Assembly (NCBI GenBank): GCA_001002135.1
Contig: LCLP01000001.1
Coordinates: forward strand, 425,114 to 485,367
From: Candidatus Pacebacteria bacterium GW2011_GWA1_46_10
GTDB lineage: Bacteria; Patescibacteriota; Microgenomatia; UBA1400; PJMF01
Reading direction: 5' to 3'
DNA: 60,254 bases
Shown: positions 17,174 through 25,594 of the stretch, piece by piece
How the letters are laid out: the number at the start of each line of letters is the position of its first letter
Numbering within the stretch: position 1 is the first letter of the stretch
The notes under the pieces: model-generated
The model's input: only the letters and a program-made list of their open reading frames with translations
The model's database searches: none
What the model was told of the DNA's origin: nothing
Made by a program: the position numbers and the translations under genes

Positions 17174-19059
17174 ATGCAGTTAATAGATTACTTTCAGACT
17201 TTCACACTGATTAACTTCACTATTTTTGGTGTTTTCCTCTTATTGATGGATTTTCTCGGTTACTCTATAGCAAAAATTTTAAAAATTACTACTGTCTTTC
17301 GACCAGTGTATTGGTTGATTGGGTTTGCTCTTTTTTCTTTTGAGTGGTTTGTGCTCCATTTTTTTATGCCTTTTCGCCCTTCATTGGTTTGGTTGAGTCT
17401 CATTCCGTTAGTGACTTTTGCAATTTTTACAGTTCGAAAATATTCATTAAAACAATTTTCGTTATTTTGGAAAGAGGGGCTTGTTTTACTGTTTTTATTG
17501 GTGCCATTTGCTAAAGCTCTTTTCTTTCACACCGCTTTACCACCGCGATTATGGGATGAAATGGCTTATCACTTTTACTCTCCCATGAGAGTAGATAAAG
17601 AGGTTTCTTGGAATTTTTCTCACCCCCTGCAGTCAGGAGAATTTGATTTTTACATGATGTTACCTCGCACTATTGATGTTATGTATATTTTAATTTTTTC
17701 TATAACTCATACGTACGCCACCGCTCAATTACTGCATTTGTTGATCGTACTAAGTTCGATTCTTGTTGTTTCAAAATTTTTTTCTGAAAAAGGTGGTCTT
17801 TTACCTGCGGTGGTTTTTCAATTTTTATTTTTATTTCTTAACACTGAATTGCTATTTGATGCCACCACTGGATATATAGACTCTGCCACTGCAGCTATTG
17901 TTATATTGCCGCTAGTGGCTTTGTTCTTATACGTCCAAAAACCCACCGCAAAAAACTTGATGACCACTGTGCTTCTTTCTTCTCTATCAATGGGAACAAA
18001 ATACACAGCTCTTTCTTTTCTCGCTTCTTCCTGGTTAATAGCTCTCTTATTAGTTCTGTTAACCAATAGAAAAATCATCGATCAAGTCATAAAAAACAAG
18101 AAAAAAATACTGCTGGTAAGTTTAAATACCTTGGGGGTGCTTTTAGTTGTGAGTGTGTTGTTTGGCGGGTATTGGTACCTCAAGAATATGATTATGACCG
18201 GCAACCCAACCCACCCATTTACATTTTTTTGTCAAGCTTGTTCTTTAGGTACTGCTAAACTCCAAGGTTGGGGCTATCTTGATTTTTCTGTTGAAAATAT
18301 TGTTGAGATTTTTTATCCGTTATTTCATTTATTCCGAGATTTAGTATTTTTGTTTTTTCTCTCCATAGTTCTTTTGTTTTACTTTTCTTGGAAAAACAAA
18401 ACAAAGGATTGGCAACTCCTTATTTTAGCTGCGGGAGGAGTTCTATTAGAGGTTTTGCTTGTCAGTAGAGTGGGCAATTATGCCACCCGGTTTTTTTACC
18501 ACTGGTTTATTCTTACTTCCTTTATCTTTTCGCTCCCTTTTTTATTTTTCAAGCAAAAAAATGCCAAAGATATATTAATAATTTTTGGATTGTTTTTGTC
18601 GGCCGTAGTGTTTCTGTTTTTCTAAAAGAACAACCAATTCATCAGGTTCTAGAGCGAATTAGCGACAACGACAGATGGTTTGCCAGAGGAAAAATGGATT
18701 TACTCCAGTGGTTGCAGCCGAAAATTCCACTTGTTTATTCGATAGTTACTGAGTGTGGGAAAGACCAGCCATTTAAAATCTATTACACTGCTGATCCGGC
18801 GATGATTTGGGGCGATCCGGGACTGACTCGTGTTTTTCTCGTTAATTGTCACTACCAATTTATTCAATTAGATGGAAATGCAGAGAAAACAGCAGAAAAC
18901 GTGGATAAAGATACACCGCTTTTATCAACGGTAAACTGTGAATCAGAAAAAGAAAATCCATTTATTGATCCGCGAATGCGTGAGTATCACAAGCTCAATC
19001 AGTTGTTAATCTGTGATAGAACGGAAACTGAAAAGTTTATTTACACTTACTCTGATTAA
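17174..19059 (+). pseudogene. GT-C-like membrane glycosyltransferase, split by a -1 frameshift in a T run
   Basis: Two ORFs (17174-18625 and one ending at 19059) appear to be one gene. The first encodes about eleven helices with the acidic loop PPRLWDEMAYHFYSP and ends abruptly inside its last helix (SAVVFLFF-stop). The second frame is open across the junction and reads FLKEQPIHQVLERISDNDRWF before its first ATG, then the soluble tail expected of a GT-C protein. Restoring one T in the T5 run at 18617-18621 joins them into about 628 residues. It could be a sequencing or assembly indel, a true mutation, or (less likely) programmed slippage. The stop overlaps that of the convergent minus-strand gene. 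Confidence 0.75.
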
Positions 19060-20738
19060 GACTCTGGTAAACCTTTTTTAAAACATTCCTTAAATTCCCT
19101 TTTCTCAAAAGCTGGCCAATAGAGAGTTTCAAATTCATCGTCTTGAATGAAACAAGCATCGATTACTTTAGAAAAGTTAAAAATATTCTGCTCGAAACTT
19201 TCGACATTAAGATCAGTTAGAACGGTAATATACACCAACGCGGCGGGTGGATTGCTCACTAATTGTTGCTGATATTCAGAAATTTTTTCGGGCGGCAAAA
19301 TGTTGGTTAAAAAGAAGCGCGTACAGGGTCGTCTTTGACTGTAATAGTATTGTTGGCCGACGTTCCAGCCATGCTGGACATCAATGCAGTCTGTTAATGA
19401 AGTATTATTTTTGATTTTCGTTTCCATGCTGATTTGTTCCTTTTTTTCGGTATTAAACCACCTGGCAGCATGAAGTCTTGGGTTGTAGTCTCTGATCTGT
19501 GAAAAGTTTTCTGACCAAAGTTGTTGGTTTGGCATCAATAGTAAACCGATAAACGCCAGAGAAAGCATAAATGTCATGGAGCGCGAAAAATGTTTCTGCC
19601 AAACAGGGAGTAAGTTCAGGAGTGTATGAATGAAAATCTTGCCGACTAAGGCTATTAGTAAAATAAACGATAAAAGAATGGCAATATCATAAATGTGGTT
19701 ATACCGATTTTGCATTAAATAGCCAGCGAACGAACCAAGGCAAAACAAAAGAGCAACTGCATAAAGAGTGATTGTTTTTGAAAGTGGTTGAGAAAAAATG
19801 AACTGGACAATGCGCTGATTTTTTTTCACTAAGGTTTGAGTAATGTTTTTCTTAAACCAGAGGAATAGAACTACACCGGTTGTGGCAAAAAGTAATAACA
19901 ACGCTCTGTAGGGCAAAATAAAGAATCGTTGGGTGAGATACCGCAGGGCGGGAGAGAGGCGAGTAAAAAGCGCCCCAAAATCAGTCGGATTAAAAACGCT
20001 CGATTTATACGCCAGAAGCTCTCCATACGCTGAGAGAGCTTCTATTAACAGAAGATAGATTAATATGATAAATGCAGCTAAAGCTATTCCCGCCACGACA
20101 TTCCTTACAAATTGCCACAACTCTTGCTTGTTGCCGAATAACTTTATGACAAAATGAGGCAATAAACTTATTCCCACTAAAGCAAAAACCTCTTTCATTT
20201 GGCCAGCAAGAATAAAAAAGAAACTACTGAAAAAAATATCTCTATTGAAAGGCTTGTTTTTTAAGGCAAATATCAGTCCCGCCAATGAGAAAAATAGTCC
20301 ATTGATTTCTGGCGGGAAAAATTGAGTCTGGACTGAATTGGCGAAAAATAATAGACCAAAGGCAAAGTAAATCAGTATTTTTTCCCAAAAAGAAAATAAT
20401 CTTCCCAAAATAACCCAAGTCATCCACATGATGCCGGCCAAAAATAATAACCACAACAGGTGAAAAGACCAGAGAGAAGTGCCGATTAAAGCACCCCAGA
20501 GGCCGGTCATTAACGGTAAAGCCGGCGGTCGTATCTCCCAGTAGTTCAAATATGGGGAACCCAGACCCTTGAAAGGAGCGATACCGGGGACAAGTGTCGA
20601 GATAAAATCGGCCCGCAAGAGTGGTGTTTGCAGTTTATAGAAACTTTGCAACGCTAACCAAGAAAGAGTCACGAGCGCCACGACAACAGTGACGTAGCGT
20701 TGAATAGATTGGTCGCTGGAAAATTTTTTAATTGTCAT
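19056..20738 (-). CDS. GT-C-like membrane glycosyltransferase (paralog of the gene at 33543)
   Basis: 560 residues with about eleven helices, an N-terminal loop containing PLLRADFISTLVPGIAPFKG, and a soluble C-terminal domain with CIDVQHGWNVGQQYYYSQRRP and NPPAALVYI. The same C-terminal blocks recur in the gene at 33543 (HGWEVAISYIYSQRRPCSRY, NPPAALLY), so the two are paralogs. Last gene of a three-gene minus-strand operon (22298 to 19056). Its start overlaps the methyltransferase stop by 4 bases (ATGA type). Its stop codon shares bases with the stop of the plus-strand gene. Confidence 0.68.
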   Translation of the reverse strand: MTIKKFSSDQSIQRYVTVVVALVTLSWLALQSFYKLQTPLLRADFISTLVPGIAPFKGLGSPYLNYWEIRPPALPLMTGLWGALIGTSLWSFHLLWLLFLAGIMWMTWVILGRLFSFWEKILIYFAFGLLFFANSVQTQFFPPEINGLFFSLAGLIFALKNKPFNRDIFFSSFFFILAGQMKEVFALVGISLLPHFVIKLFGNKQELWQFVRNVVAGIALAAFIILIYLLLIEALSAYGELLAYKSSVFNPTDFGALFTRLSPALRYLTQRFFILPYRALLLLFATTGVVLFLWFKKNITQTLVKKNQRIVQFIFSQPLSKTITLYAVALLFCLGSFAGYLMQNRYNHIYDIAILLSFILLIALVGKIFIHTLLNLLPVWQKHFSRSMTFMLSLAFIGLLLMPNQQLWSENFSQIRDYNPRLHAARWFNTEKKEQISMETKIKNNTSLTDCIDVQHGWNVGQQYYYSQRRPCTRFFLTNILPPEKISEYQQQLVSNPPAALVYITVLTDLNVESFEQNIFNFSKVIDACFIQDDEFETLYWPAFEKREFKECFKKGLPES

Positions 20739-21331
20739 TTTTCAATCACAAACAAGTTGTTCATGCCCCACTCAAAATATTCGTGGTGAGTTTGTAAGCG
20801 TTTTACTTTTGTTGGCAGTAATTTCATTAGTTTATAGTGGTCAAAGTATCGTTTATGCTCTTCAATTTCCCGGCGGGAAATAAGCTTTAATTTATAAGAA
20901 ACAAACTCCAAAAAGCTTTTAGCCCAGGGCGAGGGAACTGTCAAAATAATTTTGCCGCCGGGTTTAAGAATGCGATACGCTTCGGCCAGAATCTCTTGCG
21001 GATAATTAATGTGTTCAAAGAAAGCAAAAGCAGTCACGATGTCTACTGATTTTTCTTTGAGTGGAATGTGCTTTTTTAACGGATCATTAACAATCTTTAC
21101 GACACTGGCTTTGTGAAGATGCAGTAGTTCGCCAGCAGCGAGCGGATCGATGCCAATATATTGTCGAAACTTTACACCGAAATTAAGTGCTTCATAATAA
21201 AAACGAATTTTTGGTCCGCAGCCAAGATCTACGAGCGTTAACGGAATTTCTAGAGGAATGTGTTTCAAGCCATGGTGAAAACGAATTTTGCGGGCAAGCG
21301 GTTCCAGTAATTCTTCCTCAAATATCGGCAT
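20735..21331 (-). CDS. Class I SAM-dependent methyltransferase
   Basis: 198 residues with motif I LVDLGCGPKIRFYYEAL, then IGIDPLAAGEL, the SVDIVTAFAFFEHINYPQEIL block and ILKPGGKIILTVPSPWAKSFLE. Typical Methyltransf_11-type protein. ATG 21331 overlaps the upstream epimerase gene by 14 bases and the downstream GT-C by 4, so the three are co-translated. Acts presumably on a sugar or lipid-linked glycan of the same pathway (inference). Confidence 0.83.
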   Translation of the reverse strand: MPIFEEELLEPLARKIRFHHGLKHIPLEIPLTLVDLGCGPKIRFYYEALNFGVKFRQYIGIDPLAAGELLHLHKASVVKIVNDPLKKHIPLKEKSVDIVTAFAFFEHINYPQEILAEAYRILKPGGKIILTVPSPWAKSFLEFVSYKLKLISRREIEEHKRYFDHYKLMKLLPTKVKRLQTHHEYFEWGMNNLFVIEK

Positions 21332-22298
21332 GCCGGAAGTATTCTATTGTTTTCTTTAATCCGTCGTGAAAATCAATTTTTGGCTCCCACCCCAACAATT
21401 GCTTAGCCTTCGTGATATCAGGCTGCCTTCGCATTGGGTCATCTTTGGGGAGGGGAGCCGAAGTAATTTTTGGCTCACTCTCAGTCCCATGGATGGCTTC
21501 CCAGACGATTTTGGCCGTTTCTAGCACGCTGAATTCACCTGGATTGCCTAAATTAACTGTCTCGCCCTTGGCTTTTGGTTCCAAGCTCAAACGGAGAATA
21601 CCCTCAATGAGATCACTGACATAACAATAGGAGCGGGTTTGTGAACCATCGCCATAAACCTCCATCGGTTCATTTTTCAGTGCGGCAGTAATAAAACTGG
21701 GAATAATGCGGCCGTCATGAGCATCAATGCGTGGCCCGTAGGTATTGAAAATCCGGACAATTCTGGTATCAATCTTGAAAGTGCGGTAAAAAACACCGCA
21801 AATGGTCTCGCCAAGGCGTTTACTTTCGTCGTACATCGAACGCGGGCCATTGGGGTTCACATGACCCCAATACGTTTCTTGCTGCGGATGCTCCTGCGGA
21901 TCGCCATAGGCTTCTGAAGTGCCGGCAAAAACAAACGTGCCATTCGGATTGGTCTCTTTCAAGAAGTTGAGCAAGTGATCAGTCGCTACCGTATTGACCA
22001 AATACGTCTCCCGCGGAAATTGCTGGTAGTAGGGCGGGGAAGCGGGGGAAGCAAAGTGAAAAATAAAATCGAAAATTTGATTTTTTAAATATTGGTCGGT
22101 CGGCTGATTTACATCGGCCTCAATAAAAGCGAAGTTTTCAGTCTTGATATGAGCCAAATTATTTTTATTACCCGTCAGAAAATTATCAACCCCAGTGACT
22201 TGAGCACCTTCAGCCAACAGGGCGTCGACTAGATGGGAGCCAAGAAACCCGGCCGCACCAGTGACCAACACTTTTTTATCACTAAACCTCTCTGGCAT
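21318..22298 (-). CDS. UDP-glucuronate decarboxylase (UDP-xylose synthase)-like NAD-dependent enzyme
   Basis: Extended SDR protein of 326 residues with VTGAAGFLGSHLVDALL, the family-typical HFASPASPPYY block, catalytic GTSEAYGDP, and YDESKR (YxxxK) preceded by NPNGPRS, then RIFNTYGPR. The ASPASPP and N-P-x-GPRS-x-YDE blocks point to the UXS group, which oxidises and decarboxylates UDP-glucuronate to UDP-xylose or the 4-keto-pentose, rather than to RmlB. First gene of the minus-strand operon. Upstream, TACAAT at 22307-22312 sits 8 bases from the ATG with no Shine-Dalgarno, consistent with a very short or absent leader. Confidence 0.82.
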   Translation of the reverse strand: MPERFSDKKVLVTGAAGFLGSHLVDALLAEGAQVTGVDNFLTGNKNNLAHIKTENFAFIEADVNQPTDQYLKNQIFDFIFHFASPASPPYYQQFPRETYLVNTVATDHLLNFLKETNPNGTFVFAGTSEAYGDPQEHPQQETYWGHVNPNGPRSMYDESKRLGETICGVFYRTFKIDTRIVRIFNTYGPRIDAHDGRIIPSFITAALKNEPMEVYGDGSQTRSYCYVSDLIEGILRLSLEPKAKGETVNLGNPGEFSVLETAKIVWEAIHGTESEPKITSAPLPKDDPMRRQPDITKAKQLLGWEPKIDFHDGLKKTIEYFRHADI

Positions 22299-22334
22299 AT
22301 AAGGAGATTGTAGCAGAAAAGACCCGAGTGGAGA

Positions 22335-22625
22335 TTATTGGAATTGAACGACAAGTTTAGCATCAAAAGCCTTAGCCACTTTTTTCAGGAATTTAAAAGA
22401 AGGGTTGGCGTCAAAAGATTCTAGTCGAGAAATTGCAGATTGTTTCGTACCGATTTTTTCCGCCAGGTCTTTTTGAGTCATGTTTTTTTCTAGCCTCTTG
22501 TCTAGTATTTGACAAATTAAATCAAATTCAGGTTGAAGCGCATCATGATAAGCCTTAACCTCCGGATCAGATAAGAGTTCCTTCCTAAATTCGGACCAAG
22601 GAATGAAGTTTTTATGATTTATCAT
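22335..22625 (-). CDS. HigA-like XRE-family antitoxin
   Basis: 96 residues with a C-terminal helix-turn-helix of the Cro/CI type (MTQKDLAEKIGTKQSAISRLE) and a following hydrophobic segment (FLKKVAKAFDAKLVVQF). It lies 34 bases downstream of a Gp49/HigB-type toxin on the same strand, the reversed toxin-first order typical of higBA. Expected to bind and neutralise the toxin and to repress the shared promoter. Confidence 0.85.
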   Translation of the reverse strand: MINHKNFIPWSEFRKELLSDPEVKAYHDALQPEFDLICQILDKRLEKNMTQKDLAEKIGTKQSAISRLESFDANPSFKFLKKVAKAFDAKLVVQFQ

Positions 22626-22659
22626 ATCCTTGCAGTATCACATATATGCTATATATTTG

Positions 22660-22998
22660 TCAATATGATGAGAATCGTTTAATTGCTGTTTTTAATTCTT
22701 TAATAGGAGTCTTATTGGTCTTCTTAACAAAGCCATGCAAAACATATACTGATCCCTTATAAAACGCATAAAATAATCTAATCTTCAAAGAACCTCCAAC
22801 TCTTAACTCATATAGGTTTTTAGAAATCTTTTTAGCATAAGGCATAGAAAGATTAGGTCCGTACTTTGTTAATAAATCTAAATACTCGATTACTTTTGCC
22901 CCACTCTGTAGATTTAATGAATTAATAAACTTTTTACAACGAGGGTCAATATGAAAATTCTCTATCACTTCAAAAGAATATACAACAAGCCATAACAT
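22660..22998 (-). CDS. HigB/Gp49-type toxin of a type II toxin-antitoxin pair
   Basis: 112 residues from ATG 22998. The core (VVYSFEVIENFHIDPRCKKF, then VIEYLDLLTKYGPNLSMPYA, KNLYELRVGGSLKIRLFYAF and VYVLHGFVKKTNKTP) is the RelE/HigB fold of the phage Gp49-like family, ribosome-dependent mRNA interferases. The track start at 23049 overlaps the divergent promoter region; ATG 22998 is preceded by a short AGGA-like motif and removes an atypical N-terminal extension. A TATGAT (23027-23032, minus) is a candidate -10. Confidence 0.85.
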   Translation of the reverse strand: MLWLVVYSFEVIENFHIDPRCKKFINSLNLQSGAKVIEYLDLLTKYGPNLSMPYAKKISKNLYELRVGGSLKIRLFYAFYKGSVYVLHGFVKKTNKTPIKELKTAIKRFSSY

Positions 22999-23002
22999 TA
23001 TC

Positions 23003-23031
23003 CTGACATCAGAGAGCTTTCGCGGTATCAT
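23003..23031 (+). promoter_or_regulatory. Promoter CTGACA-17-TATCAT with predicted +1 at the GTG start (leaderless)
   Basis: CTGACA (23003-23008), 17-base spacer, TATCAT (23026-23031), then six bases to the GTG at 23038, so the start codon coincides with the expected transcription start. The same TATCATA also reads as TATGAT on the minus strand, where it could serve the toxin gene. Confidence 0.6.
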
Positions 23032-23037
23032 AAGAGA

Positions 23038-24486
23038 GTGAGAAACCAACGAGTTTTATGGGTAATTTTGCTAGTAGCATTGGTACTACGCTTACCACTT
23101 TTAACCGGTTCATTTTGGCTAGACGAGGCGGCACAAGCACTGGAAAGCATCCGGCCACTGGCGCAACAAACGGACATTACTGGCGATTTTCAGCCGCCAC
23201 TGTTTCATTATCTGATTCATTTTGCCGTTCAAGCTAGCCGAGCTGAATGGTGGCTTCGACTTTGGGGATCACTCATTCCCGGAATAATCACTGTCTGGGC
23301 TACGTATCAATTGAGCAAAAAACTGTTTAATGAAAAAGTGGCTGCGGTGGCTGCGCTGCTGCTGGCCACCTCCTCACTGCATATTTTTTACTCCCAGGAG
23401 TTGCGCCCCTATAGTTTAGCCGTGATGTGGGCCATGATCAGCACTTTGCTCTTGTTGGCCAAAAAATTTGACTGGTGGCAGTTTGCCGGTGTGTCTTTAC
23501 TGGGAGTTTATACCAGCTATCTTTATCCATTTTTCCTACTCCCACAACTGTGGTTTGTCTGGCAGATGAAGTGGGGCTGGCAGCGAGTACTGAAAATTAT
23601 CGCCGCTCTTGGCTTGCTTTTGATGCCTTGGGGGCCCACTTTCTGGCGCCAGCTGGAAGCTGGGCAAGCCCTGCGCCAAGCCTTACCCGGTTGGGAAAAT
23701 GCGGTCAGCCTGCCGCCAGCAAAATCACTTGCCTTAGTACCACTAAAGTTTCTTTACGGAGTATTAAACCTTGACCCCACTCTTTTTTTCATTATCCCGG
23801 CGGTTGTGCTGTTGGGGTTTACTTTTGTCAGTTGGCGGTCGGCTGCTCACACTCAACTGCTGAAGCTTAAAAAACCAACAGCCAAAATAACTTTCCTGTT
23901 GATTGCACCACTACTGCTCAGTTGGCTCGTTTCCTTTGTTATTCCAGTTATCCAACCCAAACGCTTACTTTATTTACTACCTTTCTGGTATCTTCTGCTA
24001 AGCGCACCCTTGGCTTGGCCGAAAACCAATCGGTTGTTTGTCCGGGCAACCATTGCGATTGTGTTGGCCATCAATCTCTTCAGTCTCTGGCAATATTGGA
24101 CCAATCCATCTTTGCAGCGAGAAAACTGGCGAGGACTCAAACAAGAACTTGTTCAGAAGTTTCCCAAACAAGATACGTTAGTTATTTTCGCCTTTGACGA
24201 GGCTCTCTCACCTTGGCGTTGGTATCAGCCTGACGCACTACCATCACTTTCCATTGATTCTCGTCAAATTAATAATGATCAAGCGTTAAGAACTCAATTA
24301 AAAATTACTGAGAACTATCGCTATCTGTTGGTCTTTGACTACTTACGCACCCTGACTGATCCAGATAACAAACTGGAACCGGCGGTGGAAAATCTCGGCT
24401 TTGTTGGCCGAGGAGTGATCGACTACCCCAATCTCGGTTTTGTGCGCATTTACACCAGGCCGGACTTCGCGATAGGCTACCGTTGA
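23038..24486 (+). CDS. GT-C membrane glycosyltransferase (PMT/ArnT, GT39/GT83-like)
   Basis: 482 residues with the clearest PMT-type signature in the window: first helix, then GSFWLDEAAQALE (acidic catalytic loop), FQPPLFHYLIHF, and SSLHIFYSQELRPYSLAVMW, then about eight more helices and a ~100-residue C-terminal domain. Such enzymes transfer mannose or another sugar from polyprenyl phosphate to protein or glycan outside the membrane. The start is GTG, apparently leaderless (see promoter). It overlaps the following GT4 start by 1 base (TGATG). Confidence 0.83.
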   Translation: MRNQRVLWVILLVALVLRLPLLTGSFWLDEAAQALESIRPLAQQTDITGDFQPPLFHYLIHFAVQASRAEWWLRLWGSLIPGIITVWATYQLSKKLFNEKVAAVAALLLATSSLHIFYSQELRPYSLAVMWAMISTLLLLAKKFDWWQFAGVSLLGVYTSYLYPFFLLPQLWFVWQMKWGWQRVLKIIAALGLLLMPWGPTFWRQLEAGQALRQALPGWENAVSLPPAKSLALVPLKFLYGVLNLDPTLFFIIPAVVLLGFTFVSWRSAAHTQLLKLKKPTAKITFLLIAPLLLSWLVSFVIPVIQPKRLLYLLPFWYLLLSAPLAWPKTNRLFVRATIAIVLAINLFSLWQYWTNPSLQRENWRGLKQELVQKFPKQDTLVIFAFDEALSPWRWYQPDALPSLSIDSRQINNDQALRTQLKITENYRYLLVFDYLRTLTDPDNKLEPAVENLGFVGRGVIDYPNLGFVRIYTRPDFAIGYR

Positions 24487-25594
24487 TGAAAGTAGGTATC
24501 GATTTCACCCCAGCCCTTTATGACCGTGGAGTATCACGGTATACCACCAATCTGGTGCGCTCACTGTTGGAGAAACCAGCAGTAGAATTGACCTTATACG
24601 GTTCATCCCTACGCAGTCATCAGAAACTTACCACCCGAGCCAAAAAAGTGGTGAATGCAGCCAAAGTTGCTAACCAACCACAGCTTCATTTTCAGCAATA
24701 TCCCCCCAAGCTTCACCGTTTAATCTGGCGCTTCGGTCTTAACTCCATTCAAAGCCAGTTGCCACACTTGGAAGTGTTTCATAGTTGGGATTGGCTCCAG
24801 CCACCAGATAAAAAACTACCACTCGTTTCTACCATCCATGACTTGGCAATGCTCAAATACCCAGACGTCGCTCATCCAGAACTCTTGAAAGCTCACCAAC
24901 GATCTTGGCGTATTCTCAAAGAACGTCAAGCAGAAATTATTGCCGTTTCACAGGCCACCAAAAAAGACATCATGAATTTTTTGGATATCCCCAGTTTTCG
25001 TATTCACGTCGTGCCGGAAGCGCTACCACGAGAAATTCGTGATACTAATGAAGCCATGACCGAACAACAAACCGAAGCAATTAAAACCAGACTCAAGCTT
25101 GATCGACCTTACGTTTTATTTGTTGGCACTCGCGAGCCACGCAAGAATTTATTGCGTTTAATTGAGGCTTGGCAACCACTTAATGATCAACTTGACCTCT
25201 TGATTGTGGGAGCGAAGGGGTGGGATCAAACCGGTGATGTACGTTACCACCAACCAAACTTACGTTTCTTAGGTAAAGTGACTGATCAAGAGTTGAATGT
25301 CCTGTATACGAAGGTTTCGGCTTACCCATCCTGGAAGCTTTTTACCACGGCACGCCGGTAGTAACCTCTACTGCCAACGCGCTAGTGGAAGTAGCCGGTA
25401 ACGCCGCGCAACTTGTTAACCCTGAATCACCCGAGGATATTCGAGGTGGGATCCAGACGGTTCTCAACGAAACCGCTGATCAGCAGCGAGTGCGACTGCA
25501 ACGGATGATTATCCGCCTGCACATGTTCTCCTGGCACCAAACCGCAGAACAAACCATTGAAGTGTACCGTAAAGCTATTGAACACCATGAGTAA
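24486..25594 (+). pseudogene. GT4 glycosyltransferase disrupted by a small frameshifting deletion
   Basis: The first frame (from ATG 24486) encodes a normal GT4 N-terminal domain and donor-domain start (YVLFVGTREPRKNLLRLIEAW, LRFLGKVTDQELNVLY) and then runs off-frame to a stop at 25361. The second frame gives YEGFGLPILEAFYHGTPVV directly after the junction at about 25301-25308 and continues to 25594. Compared with neighbouring GT4 proteins (for example 44689: LYQRSYALVVPSLSEGFG), about a dozen residues between LY and EGFG are missing, so roughly 34 or 37 bases are lost rather than a single base. Either a genuine lesion or an assembly error. Confidence 0.82.

Noticed and set aside
18613-18630. 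Programmed -1 frameshift signal
   Set aside because: GTTTTTCTAA is not a good X-XXY-YYZ heptamer and no downstream pseudoknot is evident; an indel is simpler.
18694-19059. Stand-alone 121-residue CDS as listed in the ORF track
   Set aside because: Its frame is open and protein-like upstream of the ATG and supplies the missing tail of the preceding GT-C gene, so it was merged as a frameshifted gene.
25385-25594. Stand-alone 69-residue CDS as listed in the ORF track
   Set aside because: It is the C-terminal end of the GT4 gene starting at 24486; the reading frame continues upstream to the deletion junction.
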